From positions 62,001 to 126,000 of the forward strand of contig JAMZAV010000901.1 of NCBI GenBank assembly GCA_024449915.1: a stretch of DNA of 64,000 bases, written 5' to 3'. A program made the translations under genes and the position numbers. The DNA is from Sweltsa coloradensis. Its lineage: Eukaryota; Arthropoda; Insecta; Plecoptera; Chloroperlidae. Below the pieces are notes generated by a model. That model saw only the letters and a list, made by a program, of their open reading frames with translations. It ran no database searches and was not told the origin of the DNA. Numbering within the stretch: position 1 is the stretch's first letter; each line of letters starts with the position of its first letter. Of this stretch, positions 45,601 to 49,544 are shown in pieces.

Positions 45601-46547
45601 ATGGCAAATTTGTGTTGACAATCAATACATTTCCCATTACCTACTATTACTTTACATATAAGCCTAAAAATAAAAAATAAGGCTTTGTAGTAGGTAGTTC
45701 ATATTATTTTGCTCTCATTATTTGTATGCAAAAATGTTTAATGTGTTTAAATTAGAGTACGTGGGTTAGGGTTACCCAAGCTGGTAAATGACCCCATGTC
45801 AAGTTTTAACATCATGTTCTTCTATTGGGTCTAGGGATAACTTTGATTAACTGCAAACGGTTTTCATTCGGTTTTGAATTAAGAATTAAACTTTTCCGGC
45901 CCGTACGTTTGTACTAATCACGAGACGAGCGGCATGTATCAAAGCTTCATGCCTGCTGCTGCTGACCAATACATGCCGATACATGCCTAGGCTTAGATGT
46001 GACATTCTAAAATGTCTAGTTTATGCCAATTATGCAGTTGGCTCTTGGTTGATTCTTCTTATAAATCAGAGTTTTATTTGAAAGAGACTCTATACCTACC
46101 ACTCATTTCCTTCCACTGCATTATTCATCAACAAAAGCTGAACATCTCTGATTCTGTTTAGACCTATTCTTACGTCCCTCTGGCCGGCTGATGTCGTGGC
46201 AGTGAATGATTGACTCGAACATGTTGAAATGCAATGTCATTTACCTTTTAGTTTACTAATAAGAATAAAGTGTGGCCTACACTTGTAAACTGTACAGCAT
46301 AAATCTTGAATGAACCAACACCATCGAGGACTTGGATGTCATAATTTAAAGTGACCCAACATATAAAATATGAAATAAAATAGATCCCCAATTTGTTCAA
46401 ATTAAATCTGAAGCTTACCGATAAGAGCTTTGTCTGCAGGTGCATCACTCCCACTACTTTCCTCTGATGACAATGTATTCTTCTTCTTCATTTCTTTTAG
46501 TTTCTGCACAATGGAATCAGGTATACAGTTGTCTTCAAAATATGGGA
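8158..46547 (-). CDS. DNMT3-like protein gene, ten exons, 5' end not found; catalytic cysteine absent
   Basis: Spliced gene made of exons at 46547-46419, 45530-45418, 41708-41676, 36435-36368, 30177-30030, 23081-22964, 22802-22596, 22408-22300, 19976-19789 and 8342-8158. Every junction is AG/GT and phase-compatible. The exonic length after the leading two bases is 1296 nt, giving 431 codons plus TGA. The product has an acidic linker, an ADD zinc domain (binds histone H3 tails in known DNMT3 proteins), then motif I ([10 protein letters not shown]), motif IV ([11 protein letters not shown]), motif VI ([10 protein letters not shown]) and a WGN motif. DNMT3 enzymes normally transfer methyl groups from SAM to CpG cytosine in the nucleus, using a cysteine in a Pro-Cys motif IV. 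Here that residue is Thr. The following loop, the HRARYFWGN arginines and most of the target-recognition segment are absent or changed. It is probably a regulatory pseudoenzyme. No PWWP domain was found, and the 5' exons lie upstream of 46547 or outside the window. Small in-phase exons could have been missed. Confidence 0.82.
8343..10027. other. DNMT3-like last intron, repeat-poor part
   Basis: No exon was supported between 8343 and 10027. A 107-nt open segment at 8537-8643 (minus) has splice-like borders but the wrong phase (see rejected items). A possible mRNA or LINE 3' end with AATAAA and a short A-run lies near 9646-9676 on the plus strand. Confidence 0.45.
10028..10135 (-). repeat. 3' end of a dispersed retroelement with TTTA-type tail (copy 1 of 3)
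   Basis: Carries GGTTGGCTTGGTCAA, then CACTGAAAATCAGTTATA, GAGTGGGTAGACT and an (ATTT)n run. The same blocks appear inverted at 44340-44460 and 46990-47110. The shared simple-repeat tail points to a LINE or SINE 3' end. Confidence 0.6.
10410..11410. mobile_element. ~100-bp palindromic MITE (AGGGATGCAC ends) split by a nested hAT element
   Basis: The left end AGGGATGCACA and right end GTGCATCCCT are perfect inverses. Without the insert (10421-11313 plus one target duplication) the element is about 100 bp and consists largely of ATCGATAATC-type palindromes. The same ends occur near 47560 and 49104, so it is a family. Confidence 0.75.
10421..11313. mobile_element. hAT-type non-autonomous element with 8-bp target duplication GATGCACA
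   Basis: An 893-bp element bounded by GATGCACA on both sides (10413-10420 and 11314-11321). The ends are TAGGGTTGCCAAC and its inverse GTTGGTAACCCTA. An 8-bp duplication is the hAT signature. A transposase was not recognised. The interior includes a CTGGGGCTTCGCCCCAG hairpin at about 11230. Confidence 0.85.
11603..12208 (+). mobile_element. HINE copy (TGGATGAGCG family)
   Basis: 5' AGATGAGCGTAGCGAGCGAA, then a T-rich microsatellite, three degenerate A/T-rich subrepeats and the 3' block CGCTCATCCAACAACGCGGC ending CCTAGT. It is about 600 bp and one of the better preserved copies. Confidence 0.8.
12237..12390 (-). repeat. Possible tRNA-derived SINE fragment
   Basis: On the minus strand a B-box-like GGTTCAAATCC (about 12325-12335) follows a tRNA-like segment TTAGTAACTCAGCCTATCTC at box-A spacing. 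No folded cloverleaf was confirmed. Confidence 0.35.
12409..12808. mobile_element. 400-bp pogo-type MITE with TA target duplication
   Basis: Flanked by TA on both sides. Left end CCGTATTGTACCGAATATAG; the right end complements to CCGTTTTGGGCCGAATATAG. These resemble the left end of the pogo-type element at 55774 (CCGTATTGTTCCGAATATAG), so it may be mobilised by that family. Its open frames match no known protein. Confidence 0.75.
12896..13626 (+). mobile_element. HINE copy (TGGATGAGCG family)
   Basis: Full-length plus-strand copy: GGATGAGCGTAGCGAGCGAA at the start, a T-run, repeated CTTATAACACC blocks, then CGCTCATCCAACAACACGGC and CCTAGT at the end. Confidence 0.8.
13773..14457 (+). mobile_element. 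HINE copy lacking its 3' end
   Basis: Starts TGTATGAGCGTAGCGAGCGA with a (TTTC)n microsatellite at about 13848-13870. It has four subrepeats ending TTTTATGAATTAAGAAT. The 3' hairpin and CCTAGT are absent, so it was truncated by deletion or replication abort. Confidence 0.75.
14756..15430 (+). repeat. ~210-bp direct duplication (14756-14974 and 15219-15425)
   Basis: Both blocks run from CTTCACCCATTTCAAATCTA through TTACGATCAAAACTGAC-type sequence to ATCCGTAACTCAG, with an offset of about 463 bp. The spacer (14975-15218) is unrelated. No gene was recognised. Confidence 0.75.
15871..16666 (+). mobile_element. HINE copy with GCGCCTG-type 3' end
   Basis: Plus-strand copy starting AGATGAGCGTAGCGAGCG. 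Its 3' end reads AACGCGCCTGAAAAAGCGTT then TGCGAAGCTTCCTAGT, a second 3' subtype that also occurs in the copies at 17799, 59022 and 60423. Confidence 0.8.
17416..17548 (+). mobile_element. 5'-truncated HINE copy
   Basis: Only the last subrepeat and 3' end remain: ATATTCGTGTAAAATTTGAG, then CGCTCATCCATCAACGCGGC and TTTTCCTAGT. Confidence 0.7.
17580..19760 (-). mobile_element. TAGGGTTGCCG-type element, minus copy, interrupted by a HINE
   Basis: 17580-17798 and 19366-19760 are the inverse of the two halves of the element at 30552-31518. For example, TCGAGATGCATTCCTCCCCA matches the complement near 31105, and GGATGCACTCGCAAAAGGTC matches the complement near 30710. The right terminus here reads GGCTACCCTA. 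The HINE at 17799-19365 sits between the halves. Confidence 0.75.
17799..19365 (+). mobile_element. HINE inserted in the 17580-19760 element, carrying ~740 bp of unrelated sequence
   Basis: Starts TGGATGAGCGTAGCGAAGAT and ends AACAACGCGCCTGAAAAAGC ... CTTCCTAGT. Standard subrepeats run to about 18565. Sequence from about 18566 to 19305 is unlike other copies, so it is either a captured fragment or a later insertion. Comparison with the empty homologous site at about 30950 (AATAGTTCC) shows insertion between two T residues. Confidence 0.8.
19789..19976 (-). CDS. DNMT3-like exon i: degenerate RxR/WGN block
   Basis: The acceptor is a weak TTCCATCAAG and the donor is AAAG|GTAAGC. It encodes [20 protein letters not shown], aligning with the DNMT3 block SAAHRARYFWGNLPGMN. 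The two arginines of the RxR motif are replaced (NCPVF), while WGN-x-P-x-MN is kept. The start of this exon is the least certain boundary in the model. About 17 residues expected between motif VI and this block are not present and could lie in an unrecognised exon. Confidence 0.75.
19990..20619. other. DNMT3-like intron between exons h and i, distal part
   Basis: Apart from the piggyBac-like MITE beginning at 20624, no feature is recognised here. No additional in-phase exon was found, although sequence similarity predicts about 17 extra residues between exons h and i. Confidence 0.5.
20624..21176. mobile_element. piggyBac-like MITE with TTAA flanks
   Basis: Flanked by TTAA on both sides (20620-20623 and 21177-21180). 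The ends CCCATCGGCTT and AAGCCGATGGG are perfect inverses over 11 bp. TTAA duplication and CCC...GGG termini are characteristic of piggyBac. It is 553 bp with no transposase. Confidence 0.8.
21240..21474 (+). repeat. LINE-type 3' end with (ATACA)n tail
   Basis: Non-coding sequence with ACAAAAATAAATGCAATACA followed by about nine ATACA units. Pentameric tails after a 3'UTR are typical of CR1/Jockey-like LINE families. A similar tail occurs at 34040-34075 on the other strand. Confidence 0.6.
22300..22408 (-). CDS. DNMT3-like exon h: motif VI (FEN)
   Basis: Acceptor TTCTGTTTACAG, donor ATGAG|GTATAA. It encodes [20 protein letters not shown] and then [10 protein letters not shown]. This matches the DNMT3 block EGTGRLFFEFYRLL...FFWLFENVVAM. 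The motif VI glutamate of FEN, which protonates the cytosine ring in active enzymes, is retained. The entry phase matches exon g exactly. Confidence 0.86.
22596..22802 (-). CDS. DNMT3-like exon g: motifs II-IV; catalytic Pro-Cys replaced by Pro-Thr
   Basis: The acceptor is TTAAAATGTTGCAG and the donor is ACTG|GTAGGT. Beginning [20 protein letters not shown], it follows the DNMT3 fold through [16 protein letters not shown]3 enzymes continue Cys-Asn-Asp-Leu, where the cysteine attacks cytosine C6. Here the codons after SerPro are ACC ACT ACT TTC, giving Thr-Thr-Thr-Phe. About ten residues of the following loop (family IVNPARKGLY) are also missing before the next exon. The reading frame is otherwise clean. 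Confidence 0.88.
22964..23081 (-). CDS. DNMT3-like exon f: ADD-to-methyltransferase link and motif I
   Basis: It starts in phase 0 after TTTGTTTAG and ends G|GTAAAG. The end of the exon reads [15 protein letters not shown], the SAM-binding motif I of DNMT3 (family KPIRVLSLFDGIATG). The F-x-G-x-G core is kept, so cofactor binding may be retained even though the catalytic cysteine is missing in the next exon. Confidence 0.88.
23209..24255 (+). pseudogene. 5'-truncated non-LTR retrotransposon (CR1/Jockey-type), frameshifted RT C-terminus
   Basis: Two overlapping frames encode the end of a reverse transcriptase. The first (23221-23487) starts at RADDGVLY, the catalytic YADD box with Tyr changed to Arg, and continues through KCKVISF and [14 protein letters not shown]. 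One base is lost near 23478. The second (to 24080) continues [33 protein letters not shown] and [13 protein letters not shown], the conserved thumb and C-terminal block of this LINE group, ending in TAG. The 3'UTR ends in ATAAAATATAAAATATAAC. The element sits inside the large DNMT3-like intron between exons e and f, in opposite orientation. Confidence 0.85.
24757..24947 (+). pseudogene. Probable N-terminus of a hAT (ZMYM1-like) transposase, one frameshift
   Basis: ATG followed by [15 protein letters not shown], resembling the basic N-terminus of ZMYM1-like hAT proteins. After a one-base shift the frame continues [20 protein letters not shown] to a stop, or to a possible GGTGAGT splice donor. 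No TTF zinc finger or catalytic domain follows. Family assignment rests on a short motif only. Confidence 0.4.
25153..25822 (-). mobile_element. Helentron-type element (second family) with a palindromic 3' region
   Basis: Minus-strand 5' end AACGAGGGAGCGGAGCGACC near 25820 and 3' end CGTTTCCCTAGT at 25153. Within it, 25153-25332 is a near-perfect palindrome. Both outer ends read CCTAGT when taken outward, and the inner arms share GAGTGAGTGAGCC. So two 3' ends face away from each other. Related ends occur at 37057-37812 and 40389-40826. Confidence 0.65.
25484..25565 (-). repeat. tRNA-like pol III promoter segment (SINE-like)
   Basis: On the minus strand an A-box-like TGGCCTATTGGTAAGCA is followed about 30 nt later by the B-box GGTTCGATACC. 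The acceptor arms do not pair well, so a functional tRNA is unlikely. It lies inside the Helentron-type element at 25153-25822. Confidence 0.5.
26080..26790 (+). pseudogene. LINE fragment: RT C-terminal region and 3' end
   Basis: The frame at about 26136-26357 reads [20 protein letters not shown] and [20 protein letters not shown]. It is clearly related to the better copy at 43841-44278 on the other strand ([12 protein letters not shown]..., [11 protein letters not shown]). Several frameshifts and stops break it. The 3'UTR ends GTGAATAAAGAAACTAAACT. It is 5'-truncated. Confidence 0.7.
26833..27300 (+). other. Unrecognised open segments, possible decayed element coding
   Basis: Two neighbouring open frames (26833-27084 and about 27112-27300) with ordinary amino-acid composition, for example [20 protein letters not shown] and [17 protein letters not shown]. 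No family was recognised. They could be remnants of one mobile-element protein. Confidence 0.3.
27692..29380. mobile_element. hAT-type element with 8-bp target duplication CTAATAGC
   Basis: A 1689-bp element with ends TAGAGGTAGTGAGAAATGG and the inverse CCATTTTTCACTACCTCTA, flanked on both sides by CTAATAGC (27684-27691 and 29381-29388). The AATTCGCGAATTT-type subterminal sequence is shared by both ends. It contains another element at 27755-28778. No transposase was recognised. Confidence 0.88.
27755..28778. mobile_element. Nested piggyBac-like element with CCTCTTC ends
   Basis: Ends CCTCTTCATGCAGGA and the inverse CGGGAAGAGG, about 1.02 kb, inside the hAT element 27692-29380. A TTAA precedes the left end but the right flank is ATGG, so the target duplication is imperfect. 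Class assignment is tentative. Confidence 0.45.
30030..30177 (-). CDS. DNMT3-like exon e: ADD PHD-like finger, second part
   Basis: It follows a strong CTTTTCTTTTTTGACAG acceptor and ends at GAA|GTAGGT. It encodes [11 protein letters not shown], then [20 protein letters not shown] and DWQYE. The pattern FCxxCVxxL ... W.CYxC ... RxDW is diagnostic for the C-terminal half of DNMT3 ADD domains. The joined Arg codon and the phase-0 exit fit exons d and f exactly. Confidence 0.87.
30552..31518 (+). mobile_element. TAGGGTTGCCG-type element, full copy
   Basis: Ends TAGGGTTGCCGTTCGATA and the inverse TATCAAACGGCAACCCTA, about 967 bp. Subterminal regions are dense in TCGATTATCGAT palindromes. Two halves match 17580-17798 and 19366-19760 in inverted order. 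Target duplication is not clear, and hAT-like ends are the best guess. No protein-coding capacity was recognised. Confidence 0.75.
31695..32747. mobile_element. hAT-type element with 8-bp target duplication TTCGTTAA
   Basis: A 1053-bp element with perfect 11-bp ends CAGTCTTGGGG / CCCCAAGACTG, flanked by TTCGTTAA at 31687-31694 and 32748-32755. Subterminal regions repeat AGTAGC and GCTACTTTT motifs (possible transposase sites). An (AG)n run at about 32437-32459 is internal. No transposase. Confidence 0.9.
32761..33400 (+). pseudogene. 5' part of a hAT element: CAGTGGCGTCGG end and N-terminal coding start
   Basis: Begins CAGTGGCGTCGGAACAGG, a recurrent hAT-type end. After about 560 bp without other features, an ATG at about 33328 opens [20 protein letters not shown], which resembles hAT transposase N-termini. 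The frame is cut by a retroelement tail and by the element at 33406. A similar KLTKQPFASF segment lies near 49295. Confidence 0.4.
33406..34039. mobile_element. hAT-type element with perfect 14-bp ends and 8-bp target duplication GTATTGTA
   Basis: Ends CAGGCGCGTAGGAA and TTCCTACGCGCCTG, 634 bp, flanked by GTATTGTA at 33398-33405 and 34040-34047. It inserted into the ATTGT-repeat tail of a minus-strand LINE 3' end. Confidence 0.9.
34040..34190 (-). repeat. LINE-type 3' end with (ACAAT)n tail
   Basis: On the minus strand the sequence ends TGCAATAAAGAACAATACAA before pentamer repeats. The conserved GAGCCGCTAGGCTC hairpin-like element at about 34110 is part of the 3'UTR. It was split from its tail by the hAT element at 33406-34039. 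Confidence 0.55.
34946..35012 (+). repeat. LINE 3' end, TTGTCCTCCTTTGTAAATCAG family (copy 1)
   Basis: Contains TTGTCCTCCTTTGTAAATCA, then GATAAGACGTTAAATAAATA. The same 3' end occurs at 62236-62330 with a longer (AAAT)n tail. Confidence 0.65.
35055..35565. mobile_element. MITE with CCCTTTCCGGCCC ends and ATAA flanks
   Basis: Left CCCTTTCCGGCCC and right GGGCCTGAAAGGG are inverse with one mismatch. Both flanks are ATAA, a variant of the piggyBac TTAA target. The 511-bp interior is extremely A/T-rich. No coding. Confidence 0.6.
36368..36435 (-). CDS. DNMT3-like exon d: ADD PHD-like finger, first part
   Basis: It encodes [20 protein letters not shown] and then CER, with the final Arg codon split by the intron (AG|G). 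The cysteine spacing FCxxC...QCxxxGC matches the PHD-like finger of DNMT3 ADD (SYCTICCGG...CGNNNC). The acceptor TTTCAG lies immediately 3' (minus strand) of a long (ATT)n microsatellite at 36444-36520, so repeat-length changes sit next to this splice site. Confidence 0.82.
36444..36552. repeat. (AAT)n and (AT)n microsatellites
   Basis: About 25 AAT units followed by an AT run, immediately adjacent to the acceptor of DNMT3-like exon d. Confidence 0.95.
36553..36900 (-). mobile_element. Fragment of a hammerhead-bearing retroelement (Penelope-like?)
   Basis: Contains the hammerhead motif at 36689-36730. Sequence 36553-36680 (TAGTTTAGATTGGAGAAGGG ...) is shared with 39646-39765, which lacks the ribozyme part. 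Short-stem-III hammerheads are known from Penelope-like elements, but no reverse transcriptase or GIY-YIG coding was found here. Confidence 0.45.
36689..36730 (-). ncRNA. Type I hammerhead ribozyme motif, minimal stem III
   Basis: Minus-strand order: stem I strand ATCCGC, core CTGAAGA (CUGANGA with the variable seventh base A), stem II GTCC-CAGAA-GGAC, core GAAA, stem III CGCG, cleavage triplet GTC, stem I return GTGGAT. Stem I pairs over six positions with one G-U. All invariant core residues are present. A two-bp stem III means efficient cleavage would probably require a dimer, as in Penelope-like hammerheads. Confidence 0.75.
37057..37812 (+). mobile_element. Helentron-type element, second family, with (TATG)n
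   Basis: Starts TGGACCAGTGAGAGGAGCGA. Near the 3' end the subterminal ACTCGTCCAACAACGACTTT is followed by GGCGTTTTCCTAGT. A (TATG)n microsatellite of about 14 units lies at 37123-37178. Architecture as in the main HINE family, but with different internal sequence. Confidence 0.7.
38066..38125. repeat. (TAA)n tract upstream of the R4/Dong-like element
   Basis: About 19 units, ending exactly where retrotransposon coding begins. A matching tract lies at 39589-39632. Confidence 0.95.
38126..39632 (+). pseudogene. R4/Dong-like non-LTR retrotransposon, 5'-truncated, inserted in (TAA)n
   Basis: Coding starts in frame at the repeat junction: [20 protein letters not shown], the end of the RT/thumb region, then [21 protein letters not shown] zinc knuckle follows, [18 protein letters not shown] (CxxC-x7-HxxxxC), then the restriction-like endonuclease. 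The endonuclease is split by a one-base frameshift near 38985. After it, [20 protein letters not shown] carries the PD...D catalytic pattern, and the frame ends at 39299 (CRIVRNFLN). The 3'UTR ends CCAATAAAATAATAAT, merging into the target repeat. Restriction-like endonuclease plus TAA-repeat flanks match the R4 clade, in which Bombyx Dong targets (TAA)n. The truncation and frameshift make it inactive. Confidence 0.85.
39646..39765 (-). repeat. Copy of the 36553-36680 repeat
   Basis: Shares TTTAGATTGGAGAAGGGTTG, GAGAACAT and CCAGCCTGAAGGG with 36553-36680 in the same orientation. It immediately follows the (TAA)n tract. Both copies therefore border AAT-type microsatellites. Confidence 0.65.
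40389..40826 (-). mobile_element. Helentron-type element, second family
   Basis: Minus-strand 5' end GAGCAAGCGTAGCGAGCGTC and 3' end AACGCGACGGGACTTTAGCG then TTTTCCTAGT. The interior contains an (A)n run and the segment GACAGACATTCGAGCTATAA, which is conserved in the copy ending at 25822. Confidence 0.65.
40880..40965 (+). repeat. ~40-bp tandem duplication
   Basis: AGCGTGGCCTATCCTGAGCC and TTGACGTACCAGCAGATGTC repeat once with three substitutions. No function is inferred. Confidence 0.8.
41676..41708 (-). CDS. DNMT3-like exon c: 33-nt ADD micro-exon
   Basis: This 33-nt exon is flanked by TTATTTTCAG and AAAG|GTGAG. It encodes [11 protein letters not shown], matching the helix that links the two zinc modules of DNMT3 ADD domains (family pattern NCFLECAYQYD). 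Both ends are phase 0, so it could be skipped without a frameshift. The assignment rests on splice sites, phase and position in the domain. Confidence 0.75.
41858..42639 (+). mobile_element. HINE copy in the intron beside DNMT3-like exon c
   Basis: Starts TGGATGAGCGTAGCGAGCGT with a duplicated GTAGCGAGC unit. It has three subrepeats and ends CGCTCATCCAACAACGCGGC ... TTTTCCTAGT. It lies 150 bp upstream (minus sense) of micro-exon c. Confidence 0.8.
43314..43500. other. GC-richer segment with an AATAAA-type end
   Basis: Between AT-rich flanks, this stretch holds CCAGACCCCGCCTCACCCCT and ends CTACAATAAATCAAGGTCTG. It resembles the 3' end of a retroposed sequence. No protein family recognised. 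Confidence 0.3.
43553..44290 (-). pseudogene. LINE 3' portion (RT C-terminus) with (TTAC)n tail
   Basis: The frame 44278-43841 encodes [20 protein letters not shown], then [26 protein letters not shown] and [12 protein letters not shown]. This is the conserved C-terminal block of CR1/Jockey-type LINE ORF2. The 3'UTR runs to about 43553 and ends in TTAC repeats on the minus strand. It is 5'-truncated, leaving no catalytic YADD. The C-terminal 145 residues are uninterrupted, so insertion is fairly recent compared with the copy at 26080. Confidence 0.85.
44340..44530 (-). repeat. 3' end of dispersed retroelement (copy 2 of 3)
   Basis: ATAAATAAATAG, then GTCTACCCACTCAGTTATAT, ACTGATTTTCAGTGGGGG and CCAACCCTGTAGGCCCC. 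The same blocks occur at 46990-47110 and, inverted, at 10028-10135. Confidence 0.65.
44852..44959. repeat. Near-perfect hairpin (~50-nt arms)
   Basis: TTAAAACGTAAATTGAAAAC to GGCCACTACTTACTTA is mirrored by TAAGTAAGTACTGGTAGTGG to ACGTTTTAA, around an 8-nt loop. It may be a palindromic MITE with TA-flanked ends, or a transcribed precursor hairpin. Confidence 0.85.
45418..45530 (-). CDS. DNMT3-like exon b: first half of ADD domain (GATA-like finger)
   Basis: Bounded by TTTGTCCAG on the acceptor side and AAA|GTGAG on the donor side. It encodes two CxxC pairs, RCISC and LCSRC, around the segment [10 protein letters not shown]. This closely follows the DNMT3 ADD pattern C-x2-C ... THPLF-x-GGLC-x2-C, which builds the first zinc site. 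The exon ends in phase 0. Confidence 0.85.
46419..46547 (-). CDS. DNMT3-like exon a: acidic/lysine-rich linker before ADD
   Basis: On the minus strand this exon follows a pyrimidine-containing ...TTCACAG acceptor and ends at G|GTAAG. It opens with two bases of a split codon and then encodes [20 protein letters not shown], followed by a KKKN and serine/acidic stretch. The final G joins AA of the next exon to make Glu. The region corresponds to the low-complexity linker between the N-terminus and the ADD domain. It is the most 5' exon recognised, so transcription must start further upstream. Confidence 0.72.
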
Positions 46548-46984
46548 CTGTGAACAGAACACAATGTATATTTTGTGTCCTGTTCTACCTTTTACACATC
46601 TTAATATTAGGGTTGCGAATTGCCATTCGATACGAGTTTGAATATCATTAGTTGCGCATGTACACACAGGAAGAAATTAAATCAAGAGGTCTGGAAGATA
46701 CCTCTTTCTCCGACATCGCGTGGTCAACTCTCTGTGCCATGATTTGTATCGCCCTGTGAACTACGTCGATAGAGGTAAATAAAAAACATGGATGTCCTTA
46801 GGGATGCTTATCGACTATCAAATTGGTAATGTCATTATCGAATCGATCACCAACAAAGCCTGTTCTGACCTATAAGTGGAACCTCAAGTGTGGCAACAGT
46901 GTCATGTGTTTGGCTTCCGTTATCGACTGATAGCACATAAATCTTGAGTGTGACACCATCAGCCCAGCCAGTGCATGGCACAAG

Positions 46985-47110
46985 CAATAAATAAAATAAA
47001 TAAATAAATTTTATTTAGGAGTCTACCCACTCAGTTATATAACTGATTTTCAGTGGGGGACTTTAAATCAAAGCGACCAAGCCAACCCTGTAGGCCCCAA
47101 CGCAATCGAA
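46985..47110 (-). repeat. 3' end of dispersed retroelement (copy 3 of 3)
   Basis: AAATAAATAAATTTTATTTA, then GTCTACCCACTCAGTTATAT and CCTGTAGGCCCC. Close match to 44340-44460. Confidence 0.65.
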
Positions 47111-47344
47111 GAGTGAGCGATAACTAACCAAAGATCGATATTTTTAATAGGAAATATAGCAATCAGTGGTATGGACAGTGCAAACACCCGCGAATCAACG
47201 CCAGAATCAACAAGGCCGATTCAGCACAACTCTGAATTTATTATGTGCTTCGTTGCTAGGACGGCTCCAAAGTCACCGTTTACAAACTCCTAAGACAAGA
47301 ACTGATGGACTTAAGTCCAAATCAGAAGTTAAAAAACTTCTGAC

Positions 47345-47402
47345 TTAAGCGGGAATCGAACCCTGGACCTTCTGCATTGGAAGCAGATACGCTAACCACA
47401 AT
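47345..47402 (-). repeat. tRNA-like sequence, Trp(CCA)-like anticodon arm, SINE-like
   Basis: On the minus strand: TGGTTAGCGTATCTGC (D-arm/A-box), anticodon arm CTGC-TTCCAAT-GCAG giving CCA at the anticodon position, then B-box GGTTCGATTCC. The T-arm and acceptor stems pair poorly, so it is a tRNA-derived repeat and not a clear tRNA gene. Confidence 0.5.
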
Positions 47403-47779
47403 GTGAGATAATCTGTCTTTAGAGTTTGGTTCGTGCTACTATTGACCAATTATTTTGTATTTCGATATTCGATAATTAATTTTGGTTATTGATTATTGAA
47501 ATTATATCCATTATTGATTATTGATCGATAATATCAATTATCGTGTGCATCCCTAGATGCTCTAGTCAAGGAAAATTCACTATTCCCCAGATGAACTATC
47601 AAGCCTAGAAGAAAATATAATATGCAACCTAAAGAGAACATTAGATATTGATGCCTAGGCACAGCATTAAGTCTAGGCCTTAGTTCTTACCTTTGCATCC
47701 GTTCCTAATTTATTTCAATTAATTCTATCTAAACTGTCAACCAGCGGTTGCTAACCACAGTTTGTTTTCCGCTTTTTGT

Positions 47780-48260
47780 TTTTATAAAAAGATTTTCTGG
47801 GACCCAGAATTTACAATGCATTGCCAATCGAACTAAAGAACATTGATACTCCTGATCTATTAATTAAACTGAAAATAAAGCATTGGCTGAGAAGTACCGG
47901 GAGAGAGGAGGTAGGAAATATGATCAACTTCCATGCTTCCTTATAGACTGAGAAAGTAGTTACAGTTCCTGCATACCCTGCACTCCTAGACCTAAGCGAG
48001 CATAAACTCACATTATCTGCCCAGCTATCCTTAGTTTTACTTACAGATGTAGTATTTAGTATTTACCTATGTGTTTACTACTATTTTATTTGTTTTACTA
48101 CTAGTACTAAATATTTTATTCCTATACCGGTACCTGTAGTTACAATATCCTATGTTTTTCATGAATCATATTATTTATTACTATTTTATTATTTTATATT
48201 TTATCTATATTTCATAATGTAGTCTCTAGCTCACTAAAGACTCTCTATAATAAAATGTCA
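47780..48260 (+). pseudogene. Short LINE ORF2 C-terminal remnant
   Basis: Plus-strand frame from about 47790: KDFLGPRIYNALPIELKNID followed by a lysine-rich KLKIKHWLRS segment. This is the last conserved block of CR1/Jockey-type ORF2. It is followed by an AT-rich 3' region to about 48255 (ATAATAAAATG). No upstream RT remains. Confidence 0.6.
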
Positions 48261-49339
48261 CTGTATCTAAAAGGTTAGTTTATGTAAGATGTACTAAAAT
48301 GAATGTCTTGTGTACCGGTACCTACCTCCTCATCTTGCTACCAAAATATTCTATTTTTAGAGATAATGGCCCACACTCAAGTCTACATAGACTTTGTGGG
48401 TTTCTCACATGGAAATGTACCAGGTAACAAATGTCTGCTGTAATTATGTAACAAACTTGTATAAGAATAAAATCACATATGAATCTGAAACAAATCTTCT
48501 ATCTGCCTTCTGCCTTCTAGATACCGACTATTTTGCTGACCAAGAGTCATTTAAAGCCCCCTAACTTTAAATAGTCTCGGGGGCTTCCATCGATCAATAA
48601 TTCAGTTCACAAGGCGATACAAATCACGTGCACAGAGAGTTGACCACGCGATGTCGGCGAAAGAGGTAAGCCTTTCTTCTAAACCCCTTGATTTTATTAT
48701 GTACCCGGGTGTACAATCGATTATCGATCAAAAAATTATACCTTCTTGCATACGTGGAGGACAGCAAACATTTTGCAAGTGTAAATATTTTGTCCCCATG
48801 TGTGTACTATTCTGGATGCTCAAAACAGTTGTGTAAACAGCTGCTACCCTTGACTTTGGCAGTGTCCTTCTGAAGGTTGTACGTCTTGAAAGTCTTGGTT
48901 CTGTCAGGTTTCATTTCGGCTTTTGTTATTGATGATTGTTTTGTTCATTCGTAGAGTTATTCAAGGCTCCGACATTAATTACGTGAAAACATGAAAAATA
49001 TTCGGTATTACTTTGGAAGACGTAACATCAGAGGACAGTTGAGGTGGGTCAGGTGACGGCTTCCATATGAAGTACTATGGAAGTGGGGGGCATGCATCGC
49101 AATCAGGGATGCACACGATATTATTGTTGATATTGTTGATATTACTAGTAGCGAACTCGTCAGAACGAGTGTGTTGGTTAGTGTATAGAAGCAGAATCTT
49201 GTGACGCCACCACAGACGCCAGATGCTCGTAAACAGTTGGGATCACGTTGTTTTGTTTGTTGTTGAAAATGTACCTCAAAAGTCTGTATAAACTGACAAA
49301 ACAGCCTTTTGCAAGTTTTGCAGTATGGTACTAAACATA

Positions 49340-49387
49340 ACTAGGCCGCTTCGCGAATGCTTTTTCCAGTCGCGTTGATGGATGAGC
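49340..49387 (-). mobile_element. Isolated Helentron-type 3' end
   Basis: Reads ACTAGGCCGCTTCGCGAATG then GCGTTGATGGATGAGC, the inverse of the HINE 3' hairpin plus the subterminal repeat, with no internal body. Confidence 0.55.
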
Positions 49388-49544
49388 TTTTTGTTTGACT
49401 ATTTTGTAGCGGACCCTGTCTCCCTACCCCCTGGCACGTGTCTATGAGTAATAACTGCTAGCTTGATGTTCAATAAATCAATAACGAGGGTAATGGAGAG
49501 GAGACTACTATCAGAATCTTGTTCTCGTTGCTTCCAGGGTGTAT

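Larger units (their letters stand above)
46608..47560. repeat. Region of nested TAGGGTTG / AGGGATGC-type MITE fragments
   Basis: Contains GGGTTGCGAATTGCCATTCG at 46613, AGGGATGCTTATCGAC near 46800 and ATTATCGTGTGCATCCCT at its right end. The stretch 46690-46760 (CCGACATCGCGTGGTCAACT) is inverted at 48615-48665. These are pieces of the families described at 10410 and 30552, mixed together. Confidence 0.5.

Noticed and set aside
47345..47402. Functional tRNA-Trp(CCA) gene
   Set aside because: The anticodon arm is convincing, but the T-stem outer pairs and acceptor stem do not form. A tRNA-derived repeat is more likely.
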